Notes: generated by a model not told the origin, from the sequence alone. DNA of 64,000 nucleotides from CAWCKS01 sp963763485 (GCA_963763485.1 CAVXOW010000005.1:992001-1056000), one strand, 5' to 3'; counted from the first letter of the stretch, positions 1-9,396 are shown. A program made the numbers and translations.

Positions 1-218
1 TGCGGGCAGGTCATCGAGGCGTATTCGACGATAGTCACCGCGGCATTGGCCTGGCCCAGCGTCATGTCGCCGAGCGGGCTCGGGGTGGCAAGATCAGCCG
101 GATTCGGCACATCGTCGGCAAACGCGCGGCCGATCAGTTCGAGCGGGGACAGGCCGGCGACGGCGACCAGCGCCGTGGAGGCCAGAGCGGCATTGAAGGA
201 ACGGCGGGTCAGGATCAA
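1..218 (-). CDS. DsbA-family thiol:disulfide oxidoreductase, N-terminal part, cut by window edge
   Basis: Only about 72 N-terminal residues are present; the gene runs off the left edge. The chosen start is TTG at 218, preceded by GGGAG at good spacing. The protein opens with a twin-arginine-like signal (TRRSF followed by an Ala/Leu-rich stretch), so export by Tat is likely. The mature part shows TPSPLGDMTLG and then VTIVEYASMTCPH, which is the entry to the CPxC active site of DsbA/thioredoxin-fold proteins. It is a close paralogue of the DsbA at 3960-4685, and 28 bases around the active site are identical. The likely role is periplasmic disulfide formation; the catalytic second Cys and the rest lie outside the window. 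Confidence 0.8.
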   Translation of the reverse strand, partial: MILTRRSFNAALASTALVAVAGLSPLELIGRAFADDVPNPADLATPSPLGDMTLGQANAAVTIVEYASMTCP

Positions 219-640
219 CGGACGGCTCCCGGCAGGAATAGAAAGGCGCGATGTCGCTAACGTGAAACCAGCGGTGTGGCAATGGCGAGGCGGCCGGTCC
301 AGCGGCGCGCCAGTGTCAAAATCGCTTGAACTTCCACTCCGTCAGCGCTCGTCCCCGTCGCAAATCAGACATCCCGACTTGGCATCCCGACTTGGCATTA
401 TTGATGTCGATCTCGGTTAAATCCGGGATCGTGTGCGGGGAACCCGGTTCTTGCAGGGAGGGCGAGGCCGCGCACTCATCAATCAAACTTGTTTGGTGCG
501 ACGTGATCGATGTCTCCTTTGCTCCGCTAGCCACCAAATTCCGCAGCACCGCCAAATGATTCGATGTGCCATGTGTGGACAGGCCTCGGAGGGTTCTTTC
601 TCGCCAAGCGGCGCATTCCTTGTTTACGATCCGATGAGTC
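219..640. other. Intergenic stretch, no gene recognised
   Basis: About 420 bases between the dsbA-like gene and the broken orphan gene. Short open frames on both strands look random and lack convincing start signals. The only structure seen is a 13-base tandem duplication (CATCCCGACTTGG, twice, 370-395). Confidence 0.5.
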
Positions 641-649
641 GTATTCCGT

Positions 650-1832
650 GAAACTCAGGCTTGGGAGATTGCCACGGGGATAAAGAGCTATTTCGCTGCG
701 CCCACGGCAGCTCTTGTTTTCGGGCTGCTTCTCACGCCGCCGCCGGCCGTCGATGCGGCGATCAGCATGGTCATGTCGCGCGTTCCGCCCGCCGTGCGCA
801 ATCTCGGCTTCATCGGCGCGGCGATGGGTCAGCCGGGCGCACTCACGAAAAAACAGTCTGATGCGCTCAAGACCTACAACGACGCCGTGAAAGACTTCGA
901 AACGATCCTGAGCCAGCGGCGCGCGCTGATCGATTTCGAACCAGCCGCTGCCGAACCTGCCGGGGCAAGCGCTCTATCATGCGCGCAACAACATGATCAG
1001 CGCATACAAGGACCTCACCGACGCCGTGCCGTCCAAAGTCGGAAAGCCCAACACATTCGGAATCCCTCCGGCGTACTTTGACGCCGACAACGAGCCGCTA
1101 CTCAACGAGTACGGCAAATTGTTCGACCTCATGCAGGCGCCGCCACTCAATGCGCAAAAATCAGATACGCCATTCAAGGATGTTGTCGACTTGGCAATTG
1201 CCATTGCGCGAGCCAAGGGCCTTGATGCAACGAATGCAGAAGCGGCAGGTCGCATTAGCCTCGGGCTGTTCTTTGCCGAGACAAACGGCAAGCAAAACAT
1301 GGGGAATGCGCGCTCGAACAGTTACAAAGGCAGTCTGCAAACGGGCCCATCCGAAGATCGAACTGGTCGAAACAAGTGGGCGGCGATCAAGCCAGTGATA
1401 GCAGCCTTTGACCCCGCCCTGAGCCTTCGCGATGACAAGGAAGAAGCACGGGCCGGCAATCTGGATCACCGCTACAACCACTGGACCGCCGTGCGCGACG
1501 CGCTGATGAGCGCTCATGCAGACATTTTCCCGCAAATATCGGCGATCGTGAAAACACTGCCTGATCAGATCGATCAGATGAAGCTCTTCGAACTCATCCA
1601 GATCATTCCCGCGCCGACCAGGTCCGCGCTCAAGTCGGGTGATCTGGTCAACTACCGAATCTCCGACCCGACCATCATGAGATATCTGCGGAACAACAGC
1701 ATCTTCGCCTTTGGACATGCCGACAGAGCGAGAACCTCCGCAACCTTCCGTAACATCCTTGATGCGATGTGGCTGTTCGATGCCAAATTCGAGCAGGCGC
1801 TTGCCAGGTTTGATGAGATCAAGGCGCGATGA
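650..1832 (+). pseudogene. Frameshifted gene for an exported protein, possibly lysozyme/transglycosylase-like
   Basis: Two reading frames join to make one protein. The first (about 680-930) reads as a signal-peptide-like segment (AALVFGLLLTPPPAVDAA) followed by an ordinary helical region. At about 930-945 the frame changes, and the second part continues without a break (PGQALYHARNN just before the ATG at 993) to a stop at 1832. No good start codon is visible in the first frame, so a second lesion upstream is possible. The C-terminal ~270 residues include LGLFFAETNGKQNMGN followed by YKGSLQTG, which recalls the Glu-then-Gly/Gln-rich pattern of lysozyme-fold transglycosylases. That assignment is inference, supported by the amidase and VanX-type dipeptidase immediately downstream on the same strand. 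Confidence 0.5.
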
Positions 1833-1943
1833 GAGGCTGCCGCAGTCTCAAAGAGCTCTCGGTCCGCTCCGTCAAATCCGGCCGGCAATTCTTTTCCGGT
1901 CGCTCATATTCCTGCTAATGTGGTTCGATGACGCGATGCCGTC

Positions 1944-2981
1944 ATGAAGCGCGAACAGACAATCACTCTGGAGCACAGTAGGGGATTGCTTTCGTCAGGG
2001 AAAAAATTCGCAAAGCCAGGCTTTTGCGTTTGGCCGCGCCGCTGGGCCGTCATCGCCATGATGGCCGCGTCGGTGCTTCTGCCGATCGAGGTCAGCGATG
2101 CGGCCTGGTTGTCGGATCTTTTCAAAAGCGCGCCAAAGCCCGCCAAATCGCATGCGCGCCTGACATCGCGAAAGCCAGTCTCTCACGCGAAGCATGCCGC
2201 CTCCCCAAAACGTCACACCGTGAGACTTGCCTCCCTGGGGCCGACCGACCTGGACTCGTCCGCCTTTAAATCGGTCCCATCAATGTGCGATCCCGCGAAA
2301 TTCCGGATCGCCCTGGATGTCGGACATACCGCCGAATTAGAAGGCGCGATCAGTTCCCGCAACGTCCCGGAGTTCGCCTTCAACCTGCGCCTTGCGCAGC
2401 GGATCGAAGAGAAATTGAAGGTCGCAGGCTTTGCTGAGACCAGGCTGATCGTCACCGAGGGCCGGGCCAGGCCCAGCCTCTTCAAACGCGTCGCCACGGC
2501 AGACCGTCTGCGCGCGAATCTCTTCCTGTCGATCCACCATGACTCGGTGCCCAACAAACTCCTTGAGGACTGGGAATTCGACGGCAAGAAAAGCCATTTC
2601 AGCGACCGCTTCAGCGGCTATTCTGTCTACGTCTCGCACGACAATCCGGCCTTCAAGACCAGCCTTTCGTTCGCCGAGCTGGTCGGCAAGCAAATGAAGG
2701 CGCAGGGCCTCCAGTATGCCCAGCAATACACTCAGGCCATCATGGGTCGCTATCGGCACCCGCTGCTGGACAAGGACACCGGTGTGTATGGCTACGATGA
2801 ACTCGTTGTGCTGAGAAAGAGCCGGATGCCTGCCGTCCTGCTGGAGGCGGGCTCGATCATCAACCGGGACGAAGAGCTCAAGATGGACTCGCCTGAACGC
2901 CAGGACATCATTAGCGACGCCGTCGCGACGGCAGCTTATGAATTCTGTGATCCTCGATGGGCCTTCGACGGTCCGCTGTGA
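1944..2981 (+). CDS. N-acetylmuramoyl-L-alanine amidase (Amidase_3)
   Basis: Zinc amidase that cleaves the bond between N-acetylmuramic acid and L-alanine in peptidoglycan. A basic, then hydrophobic segment at residues ~32-53 (RRWAVIAMMAASVLLPIEV) should act as a signal or anchor, placing the enzyme in the periplasm. A Lys/Ser/Pro-rich linker spans ~60-110. The catalytic domain begins at ~120: ALDVGHTAELEGA carries the first zinc His (H128), E143 in NVPEFAFN is the likely second ligand, SIHHDS the third, and AVLLEAGSIIN holds the catalytic Glu near the C-terminus. At 345 aa the length is usual for the family. It sits 36 bases before the VanX-type dipeptidase gene, suggesting a joint role in cell-wall turnover. 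Confidence 0.88.
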   Translation: MKREQTITLEHSRGLLSSGKKFAKPGFCVWPRRWAVIAMMAASVLLPIEVSDAAWLSDLFKSAPKPAKSHARLTSRKPVSHAKHAASPKRHTVRLASLGPTDLDSSAFKSVPSMCDPAKFRIALDVGHTAELEGAISSRNVPEFAFNLRLAQRIEEKLKVAGFAETRLIVTEGRARPSLFKRVATADRLRANLFLSIHHDSVPNKLLEDWEFDGKKSHFSDRFSGYSVYVSHDNPAFKTSLSFAELVGKQMKAQGLQYAQQYTQAIMGRYRHPLLDKDTGVYGYDELVVLRKSRMPAVLLEAGSIINRDEELKMDSPERQDIISDAVATAAYEFCDPRWAFDGPL

Positions 2982-3017
2982 TGGCGCAGTGACGACGCCA
3001 CGTCGCGTCCCGTTCGG

Positions 3018-3875
3018 ATGTTGGCATTGATGCGGGCGACCTTTGGTCAAAGCAGACCCGTCGCGCGAAGGCGGTCGGTGAGCCTGTTCAGGATGCTCAT
3101 CTGTGCTGGCCTTACGTTGATAACGATCATGTTGCCTGCCGGAGCATGGGCGGGCTCCGCCTTGCCAAAAGGTTTCGTCTTTTTGCGCGATATCGATCCC
3201 ACAATTGTTCAGGACATTCGCTATGCCGGATCGCATAACTTTGTCGGCCGACCAATAAGGGGCTATCTCGCCGCGGAGTGTATTCTCAGCGAGCCTGCGG
3301 CAAATGCTCTTGAAGCGGTGCAGCGGACGTTGGCCGATAAGAAGCTCTCGCTCATCGTCTGGGACTGCTATCGGCCGAAGCGGGCCGTCGATGATTTTCT
3401 TCAGTGGAGCAAGGATCCAGCTCACTCCGAAATGAAAGCCGAATTCTACCCACACACCGACAAGGAAAAGCTGTTCGCTCTGGGGTATCTCGCCAGACGA
3501 TCAGCTCACTCGCGAGGGAGCACGGTGGACGTCGGTATCGTCCCAACCGCTTTTTCGTCCGCGCCGCCGCCGAATCCCGCGCAACCCCTCAAGGCATGCA
3601 CGACTGCAAAGGGCGAGAGATTTGAGGACGGAACTATCGATTTTGGCACGGGCTACGACTGTCTGGACGTGCTTGCAAATACCTCAAACGCTCTTGTCGG
3701 CACGATAGCGCAACGCAACCGGCAAACATTAAGATCCTCCATGCAGGGAGCGGGCTTTCGTCCCTACGCCAGGGAGTGGTGGCACTTCGAGCTCATCAAT
3801 GCGCCATTTGATCGTGGCGGCTTTGACTTTGAGGTCTCGGCCTCGCCATCATCGAACGAGCGGCCAACACGTTAA
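3018..3875 (+). CDS. D-alanyl-D-alanine dipeptidase (VanX/DdpX family)
   Basis: Zinc dipeptidase (peptidase family M15) that hydrolyses D-Ala-D-Ala. An N-terminal hydrophobic segment (~22-45) looks like a signal peptide, so the enzyme is probably periplasmic, which fits peptide recycling better than VanX-type vancomycin resistance. The domain starts with FVFLRDIDPTIVQDIRYA. WDCYRP (115-120) carries the conserved substrate-binding Arg. SAHSRGSTVD (162-171) matches the SxHxxGxAxD zinc motif (H164, D171), with Thr in place of the usual Ala. EWWHFE near residue 250 supplies the catalytic Glu and third zinc His. It follows the amidase on the same strand. Confidence 0.87.
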   Translation: MLALMRATFGQSRPVARRRSVSLFRMLICAGLTLITIMLPAGAWAGSALPKGFVFLRDIDPTIVQDIRYAGSHNFVGRPIRGYLAAECILSEPAANALEAVQRTLADKKLSLIVWDCYRPKRAVDDFLQWSKDPAHSEMKAEFYPHTDKEKLFALGYLARRSAHSRGSTVDVGIVPTAFSSAPPPNPAQPLKACTTAKGERFEDGTIDFGTGYDCLDVLANTSNALVGTIAQRNRQTLRSSMQGAGFRPYAREWWHFELINAPFDRGGFDFEVSASPSSNERPTR

Positions 3876-3959
3876 AATTCCATCTCTGAAGGGATCCATT
3901 GAACTCGCGGCCAACGATCCGGCCTTCATCAAACTCGCGTCAATCCGAATTTGGCTGCT

Positions 3960-4685
3960 CTATTGTTTAGGTGGAGACGCACCCGCTTTGCCGCCCTGCG
4001 CCAGGATCGGATCGATGATCTTGGCGAACTCCTCGAGCGAGGCATCGCCCTGCAGCACCTGGCCGTTGATGAAGAAGGTCGGGGTCGCATTCACCTTCAG
4101 CCGGTCGTAGGCATAGTCGCGGGTCGCGATGATGCCCTTGCCGGTCGTCTCATTGTTGGCGCAGGCCTCGAAGTCCTGGTCGTTCAGGCCCAGCTGCTTG
4201 GTGATGCGCTTGAGCGGCTCGACCGGGGCATTGCCGACCCAGTCGTTCTGGCTTGCGAACAGCACGTCGATCGCGCCGAAAAATTTCGGTGGGTCGCCCT
4301 TGGCGATGCAGCGCGCCAGCACCGCGCCGAGCAACGCGACCTGATCGAGTGGAAATTCGCGGAACACGTAGCGCATTTTTCCAGTGTCGATGTAAGTGGC
4401 TTTCAGCTTCGGAAACGTCTCCTTGGTGAACGCGGCGCAGTGCGGGCAGGTCATCGAGGCGTATTCGATGATCGTGACCTTCGCGTCTACAGGCCCAAGC
4501 GCGATGTCGCCGAGCGGGCTCGGCGTGTTGATGTCGCCGGGCCGGGACGCCGCATAGGTTTGGTAGCCGTAGTACCCGCCGCTGGCGAGCGCCAGCACGA
4601 CCACCGCGGCGATTGCGACGATCAACCCGCGGCGGTTTGATTTTGGTGTTTTTGATTTTGGTGTTGAAGGATCGGTGGTCGTCAT
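3960..4685 (-). CDS. DsbA-family thiol:disulfide oxidoreductase
   Basis: Membrane-anchored periplasmic thioredoxin-fold protein. Residues 1-19 are polar and Lys-rich, 21-36 form one hydrophobic helix (LIVAIAAVVVLALASG), and the domain starts at ~50 with TPSPLGDIALG. The CPHC active site is at C80-C83 in EYASMTCPHC, and the cis-Pro loop reads NATPTFFING near residue 200. Expected role: oxidation of envelope proteins, or reduction if paired with another donor. It is a paralogue of the protein at 1-218 but has an uncleaved-looking anchor where that one has a Tat-type signal. The next gene on this strand upstream is DUF721/DciA, about 120 bases away. Confidence 0.9.
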   Translation of the reverse strand: MTTTDPSTPKSKTPKSNRRGLIVAIAAVVVLALASGGYYGYQTYAASRPGDINTPSPLGDIALGPVDAKVTIIEYASMTCPHCAAFTKETFPKLKATYIDTGKMRYVFREFPLDQVALLGAVLARCIAKGDPPKFFGAIDVLFASQNDWVGNAPVEPLKRITKQLGLNDQDFEACANNETTGKGIIATRDYAYDRLKVNATPTFFINGQVLQGDASLEEFAKIIDPILAQGGKAGASPPKQ

Positions 4686-4806
4686 TGGGTCAAGCCTCTC
4701 CTTCTGTCATCGCCCGGTTCAACCGGGCGATCCAGTACTCCGTAGCAAATCTCGTGCGGACAAACGAGCGACAGGGGTTAATGGATGCCTTTGGCCGAAA
4801 TCATCT

Positions 4807-5301
4807 TCAGTTGCGCTTGATCGCGGCTTTGAGCCGCGCCAGCGCGTCGCGCAGATCGGGATCGTCGACGGCGCCGAGTGTTTCCGCAGCTTTGGCGACG
4901 GTTGCAGCATCCGGACCCGTGCGGCGTTTTCGCGGCTCCGGTCGCCGCAGCGGCGCCTGGCGGAGCGCAAGCCGTCCCACCGCCTGCCAGCCGAAGAACT
5001 GGTTGACGCGCTGCAGGATCACGTCGGAGGCGTGCTGGATTTCCAGCGCGACCGGCCCTTCGACGCGGAGCACCAGCGTCGCCGGTTCCGGCGGTTCGTC
5101 GGCGACCGGCCGCGGCCACTGGATCTTCAGCGGCTCGGCATGAGCGGCCACCTCGGTGCCGACGATCTCGGCCCAGCGCGTCACTAGCTCGCGCGAGGCA
5201 AAACCCTGGCGCTTGAACACGTCGTTCAGCGTCGCGCCGAGAAAGGTCGCGAGCGGCTTGGTGAAAAGCGGGCCGGGCTTGTAGATCTTGGCTTTGTTCA
5301 T
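4807..5301 (-). CDS. DUF721 / DciA-like protein
   Basis: 164-residue protein of the DUF721 family, whose gamma-proteobacterial member DciA helps load the replicative helicase. The domain covers ~15-115 (KPLATFLGATLNDVFKRQGF, then ELVTRWAEIVGTEVAAH), ending in a charged C-terminal tail. I placed the start at 5301 (MNKAKIYKPG) because the longer open frame would have to be translated from an intergenic repeat element at 5316-5390. It is divergent from mutY, with the repeat between the two genes. A function in replication initiation is inferred from the family only. Confidence 0.8.
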   Translation of the reverse strand: MNKAKIYKPGPLFTKPLATFLGATLNDVFKRQGFASRELVTRWAEIVGTEVAAHAEPLKIQWPRPVADEPPEPATLVLRVEGPVALEIQHASDVILQRVNQFFGWQAVGRLALRQAPLRRPEPRKRRTGPDAATVAKAAETLGAVDDPDLRDALARLKAAIKRN

Positions 5302-5315
5302 GCGCTTGTTCGATT

Positions 5316-5390
5316 GAACATGATCTCCGCGCAAACGCTTTGGCGTTTGTCGCGAGGGAAAACCGGCGTCCACTTTTCCCGATCATGCTC
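5316..5390. repeat. Intergenic palindromic repeat (copy 1)
   Basis: Starts GAACATGATC and ends GATCATGCTC, with AAAACCGGCGTCCACTTTTCC inside. Related elements occur at 9186-9254 and 61134-61186. It lies between the divergent DUF721 and mutY genes and overlaps their probable promoter area. Confidence 0.7.
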
Positions 5391-5403
5391 TAAAGTGACC
5401 GTC

Positions 5404-6507
5404 ATGACGATATCAGGATCGGCAGCGCGGCGAAACAAAACGCTTGCGGAGACGACGGCAGTGGACAATTCCGCGCGTCTGCTCGCCTGGTATGACCGCC
5501 ATCGCCGCCGCCTGTCGTGGCGGGCGCTGCCGGGCGAGCCGCCCGACGCCTACCGCGTCTGGCTGTCGGAAATCATGCTGCAGCAGACGACGGTCAAGGC
5601 TGTGGGCCCGTATTTCGAGAAATTCGTGACACGCTGGCCTGACGTAGCCGCGCTGGCCGGCGCGCCGCTCGACGATGTTTTGAGGATGTGGGCCGGGCTG
5701 GGCTACTACTCGCGCGCCCGCAACCTGCACGCCTGCGCCATGACGGTCGTCGCCGACCATGGCGGTCGCTTTCCTGACACCGAGCAGGACTTGCGCGCGC
5801 TGCCGGGCATCGGGCCCTACACGGCGGCCGCGATCGCGGCGATTGCGTTCGATGCGCCTGTCGTGCCGGTCGACGGCAATATCGAGCGTGTGGTCTCGCG
5901 TCTGTTTGCGGTCGAGGAGCAGTTGCCGAATGCGAAGCCGCGCGTCCAGCAACTGGCGCAGCGCTTGCTCGGACCGTCACGTTCCGGCGACACCGCGCAG
6001 GCGCTGATGGATCTCGGCGCCACCATCTGCACGCCAAAGAAGCCGGCCTGCGTGCTGTGTCCGCTCAGCGAACCTTGCCTCGTCCGCACCCGCGGCGATC
6101 AAGAGAGTTTTCCGCGCAAGCCGCCGAAGAAGACAGGTGCGTTGCGGCGCGGCGCGGCGTTCGTCGTCACTCGCTACAACGACGTGCTGGTCCGCACCCG
6201 GCCTGCAAAGGGTCTGCTCGGCGGCATGACCGAGGTGCCGACATCGGCGTGGCTCAACGATCAGGATGATGCAGCCGCGCGGAAGCAGGCGCCCGTGTTG
6301 CCCGGCCTGTCGCGCTGGCGGCGCAGGGTCGGCGTCGTCAACCACGTGTTCACGCATTTCCCGCTCGAGCTTGTGGTCTATGTCGCCGTGGTGCCGGCGC
6401 GGACGCCCGCACCCGACGGCACGCGCTGGGTGCCGATCGCGACGCTCGATGGCGAAGCCTTGCCAAACCTGATGCGCAAGGTGATCGCCCACGGCCTCGG
6501 CGATTGA
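5404..6507 (+). CDS. mutY: A/G-specific adenine DNA glycosylase MutY
   Basis: Base-excision repair enzyme that removes adenine mispaired with 8-oxoguanine. The start is ATG at 5404, since the upstream open frame is repeat sequence. SEIMLQQTTVKAV carries the catalytic Glu, LPGIGPYTAAAI is the helix-hairpin-helix, and VDGNIERVVSR holds the catalytic Asp. The [4Fe-4S] loop is C-x6-C-x2-C-x5-C (CTPKKPACVLCPLSEPC). The C-terminal NUDIX-like domain (~235-365) includes GLLGGMTEVP and NHVFTHFPLEL, which recognise 8-oxoG. At 367 aa it is complete. Confidence 0.96.
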   Translation: MTISGSAARRNKTLAETTAVDNSARLLAWYDRHRRRLSWRALPGEPPDAYRVWLSEIMLQQTTVKAVGPYFEKFVTRWPDVAALAGAPLDDVLRMWAGLGYYSRARNLHACAMTVVADHGGRFPDTEQDLRALPGIGPYTAAAIAAIAFDAPVVPVDGNIERVVSRLFAVEEQLPNAKPRVQQLAQRLLGPSRSGDTAQALMDLGATICTPKKPACVLCPLSEPCLVRTRGDQESFPRKPPKKTGALRRGAAFVVTRYNDVLVRTRPAKGLLGGMTEVPTSAWLNDQDDAAARKQAPVLPGLSRWRRRVGVVNHVFTHFPLELVVYVAVVPARTPAPDGTRWVPIATLDGEALPNLMRKVIAHGLGD

Positions 6508-6579
6508 CGATTGGCGGCCGAGGATTACCGGGCTGGCTGCCCACTTGAACCAACCTTCAATTGTGTCGATACTGGCTCC

Positions 6580-6687
6580 ATGGTGAAGCTGATAATTGTC
6601 CTGTCGCTGGCCCTCGCCGCCCTCAACAGCTGCATCCATGTGCCGTCGTCGCCCAAGTTCGGCATCGGGCAAATCGAACCGCGATGA
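6580..6687 (+). CDS. Possible small lipoprotein (35 aa)
   Basis: A short frame that starts MVKLIIVLSLALAALNSC. It has a short charged N-terminus, a hydrophobic stretch and a lipobox-like LNSC, then about 17 further residues. If real, it would be processed to a short membrane-attached lipopeptide. There is no strong ribosome-binding site, and the -2 Asn in the lipobox is unusual, so this is a tentative call. Confidence 0.33.
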   Translation: MVKLIIVLSLALAALNSCIHVPSSPKFGIGQIEPR

Positions 6688-6845
6688 GCTGATCGCCCCG
6701 CTGTTCGACCAACAGGCCCCCAACACCGTCATTCCCGGCCCAAACGCATCGCGGTGCGACGGCGACTGACGCCCGGATGCTGACTGCCATTGTCAGCATT
6801 GGTCCCTACGGTGCAGCGGCTCAACGAGGAAAGGTGCGTCACTTA

Positions 6846-7290
6846 ATGCCCGAAAGCTTCATGGATCGCTACGCGATGCCGCCCTGCGCAAAATTGCTCG
6901 GCTGGCACATGATCGAGGCCGATCCGAAGGCCGGCCGCATCAAGGTCGGGTTTGACGGCAAGCCGGAGTTCTGCAACCCGGCCGGCTTCATCCAGGGCGG
7001 ATTGCTGTCGGCGATGCTCGACGACACCATGGGACCCGCGGTGCTCGCTGCACACCAATGGTGCGGCCTACACCGCGACGATTTCGATGACAGTGAATTT
7101 TCTCGGCCCTGCGCGCGTCGGAAAGTTCATTGGCGAGGCGCAGGTGACTCAGGTCGGCAAGACCGTCGCGTTCATCGAGGCCAGGCTGACCGACGAGAAG
7201 GGCACGCTGGTCGCCACGGCAACGTCGACCGCGCGCGTGGTCGAGACCGCGAAGGTGATTGCGCAGGGAGGCGACGTAGCGAGGCCGTAG
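6846..7290 (+). pseudogene. PaaI-type hotdog thioesterase, frameshifted
   Basis: Acyl-CoA thioesterase of the hotdog fold. The N-terminal frame (ATG 6846, MPESFMDRYAMPPCAKLLGW) contains the family motif NPAGFIQGGLLSAMLDDTMG with the catalytic acidic residue. At about 7058 the frame changes, and the second half continues as NGAAYTATISMTVNFLGPA and GKTVAFIEARLTDEKGTLVA to the stop at 7290. Both halves look well conserved and there is a single lesion, so sequencing error is as likely as real inactivation. Substrate unknown. Confidence 0.72.
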
Positions 7291-7325
7291 GTGGGCAAAG
7301 GCGCGAACGCGCCGTGCCCACGCGT

Positions 7326-8650
7326 CTAATCAATCGCGACAGGTGGGCACGCTTCGCTATTGCCCACCCTCCGGCCTTTTTCGCTACCGCGCGCTCTCAC
7401 GATCGGCGGCTTCGCGTTGAGCGCATCGACCTGGAAGCCGGCGACGCGCTTGTAGTTCGCGGCGATGTCTTCGAGCTCCTGCCGCGACAGCACATCGGTG
7501 ACAACATCGAAGCCGTTGGGCGCGCGCTCTTCCACGATCTGCATCACCTGCTCGGGGCCGTTCTTGCGGTTGAGCATGACGAGTTCGCTGGTGGCCGGCC
7601 GTCGCTCTGCCTCGTAGGCCTCGAGCGCGGCCGTGGTTACGCCCTTCGCCAGAATCTCGCGCGTCAGCACGCGGGCATCGAGGATCGCCTGCGACGCGCC
7701 GTTCGAGCCGATCGGATACATCGGATGCGCGGCGTCGCCAAGCAGCGTGACGCGGCCGAACGTCCAGCGCTGCAGCGGATCGCGATCGACCAGCGGATAT
7801 TCATAGACCTGCGCGCACCCCTTGATCAGCGCGGGCACGTCGAGCCAGTCGAAGCGCCAGTCCTCGAACCACGGCAGGAACTCGTCGAGCTTGCCGGCGC
7901 GATTGTAATCCTCGCGGCGCCACTGGTAGTTCGGATCGAGCGTGCGCTCGGCAATCCAGTTGATCGGATACTTGCCGGCGGCGTTCGGCTTGCGTGGCGA
8001 TCGGGTAGCAGACGAATTTGACGTGCTGGTAGCCGGCCATGATCATGGTGCGGCCGGAGAGGAACGCATCCGCTTCGGTGATGCCGCGCCAGAGAATGCG
8101 GCCGTTCCAGATCGGCGGCCCTTCGTCCGGGTAAAGCTTCTCGCGCACGGCCGAATGGATGCCGTCGGCGGCGATCAACAGATCGCCGCTGTAGCTGTCC
8201 TGCGCGCGCCCGTGGCCTTGTCGACGAAACGATGCGGTCACGCCGTCCGCCGTCTCGGTCCACGCGGTCAGGTGATGGCTGGTCTTGATCGCGCCGGGCC
8301 CGAGCCGCGCGAGCACCGCGTCGAGCAGGATCTGCTGCAGGGTGCCGCGATGGATCGAGAACTGCGGCCACCTGTAGCCGGCATCGAGCCCGCGCGGCTC
8401 CGACCAGATCGGCTTGCCGTGCTTGGAGAAGTAGGCGAGCTCCTTGGTGCGCAGGCCCGCGGCATCGAGCTCGGTCAAGCAGCCCGAGCTCGATCAGCTC
8501 GCGGCAGGCGTGCGGCAGCACGTTGATGCCGACGCCGAGCGGCTTCAACTCGGCAACGCTCTCGAAAATGCGGCAGGGCACCCCAATTTGATGGAGGCTG
8601 AGCGCCAGCGTCAGCCCGCCAATCCCGCCGCCCGCAATCAGGACTGTCAT
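7326..8650 (-). pseudogene. FAD-dependent monooxygenase (salicylate hydroxylase-like), frameshifted twice
   Basis: Class A flavoprotein monooxygenase. The start at 8650 gives TVLIAGGGIGGLTLALSL, the FAD-binding Rossmann motif. A break near 8476 (one apparent extra base) leads to a second frame with LDAGYRWPQFSIHRGTLQQIL and LLIAADGIHSAVREKLYP. A second break near 7985 leads to the C-terminal frame with GRVTLLGDAAHPMYPIGSNG, the GD motif binding the FAD ribityl chain. The total length (~440 aa) matches the family. Its substrate cannot be read from the sequence. It is divergent from the Rid-family gene at 8772. Confidence 0.8.
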
Positions 8651-8771
8651 GGCCTGTCATGACACGGAGCTGCCGCGCTCGGCAACTAGTCTGTCCGGGA
8701 TGGCCGGCGCCGCGCGCCCGGTTCGTTTGCCCTAACTGACAGGCCACGCGCAACACAACGAGGAGAACGTC

Positions 8772-9185
8772 ATGAGCAAGCCCGATCGAGAATATCTGAT
8801 CCCGAGCAACCTGCCGCCGCCGGTCGGCTACGCGCAGGTCGTCAAGGTCAACAAGGGCACCCTGGTTTATCTTGCCGGACAGGTGCCGAGTGACGCGTCC
8901 GGCGCTCTGGTCGGCGAGGGCGATTTCGGCGCTCAGGTCGAACAGGTGTTTCGCAACATCAAGGCCGCGGTCGAGGCGGCCGGCGGCACCATGGCCAACC
9001 TCATCAAGATCAACAACTACATCGTCGCGTCGGTCGATCAGGCCGAGCTGGCAAAATTCCGGGTCGCGCGCGATCGCTACGTCAACGTCGACAATCCGCC
9101 GGCGAGCACGCTGGTCTATGTCAGCCGGCTGGCGCGGCCGGGCTGGCTGGTTGAGATCGAGGCGGTCGCGGCGATCGACAGCTAG
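8772..9185 (+). CDS. Rid family protein (YjgF/YER057c/UK114), paralogue 1
   Basis: 137-residue trimer-forming Rid-fold protein. Canonical RidA hydrolyses reactive enamine/imine intermediates. Typical segments are visible: LVYLAGQVPSDASG, QVEQVFRNIKAAVEAAGGTM and VEIEAVAAI. Where RidA has the catalytic Arg (P-A-R-S-x-V), this protein reads PPASTLVYV, so that Arg is Ser. It is therefore probably not a canonical imine deaminase and belongs to another Rid subgroup. The start has a good ribosome-binding site (AACGAGGAGAACGTC before ATG). A tandem paralogue follows at 9397. Confidence 0.88.
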   Translation: MSKPDREYLIPSNLPPPVGYAQVVKVNKGTLVYLAGQVPSDASGALVGEGDFGAQVEQVFRNIKAAVEAAGGTMANLIKINNYIVASVDQAELAKFRVARDRYVNVDNPPASTLVYVSRLARPGWLVEIEAVAAIDS

Positions 9186-9318
9186 CGCATAACCCGAAAA
9201 AGCATGCCCTCGGGCTTGACCCGACGGGTGAATCCCGGTTCTCCGAACAGATCATGCTCAATTGGGAAGCTAAAGCGCGATGGTGATTTAGTTTAATCCC
9301 ATCGCGCTCTAGCGCACT
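9186..9318. repeat. Composite intergenic palindromic repeat (copy 2)
   Basis: The first part (9186-9254), with GCATGCC near its start and GATCATGCTC at its end, is related to the element at 5316-5390. The second part is an inverted repeat, GCTAAAGCGCGATGG against CCATCGCGCTCTAGC (about 9269-9315). It fills the space between the two Rid paralogues. Confidence 0.6.
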
Positions 9319-9396
9319 AGGCAATCGGCCAAGCTGGGTTAAGATGAACCTGCAATGTTGGAGGTGAATTGAATACGTCAGAAACTGGAGGGCGTT

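Noticed and set aside
316..660. Several 60-80 residue frames in the first intergenic stretch
   Set aside because: No start signals, no domain, no agreement with the codon use of neighbouring genes.
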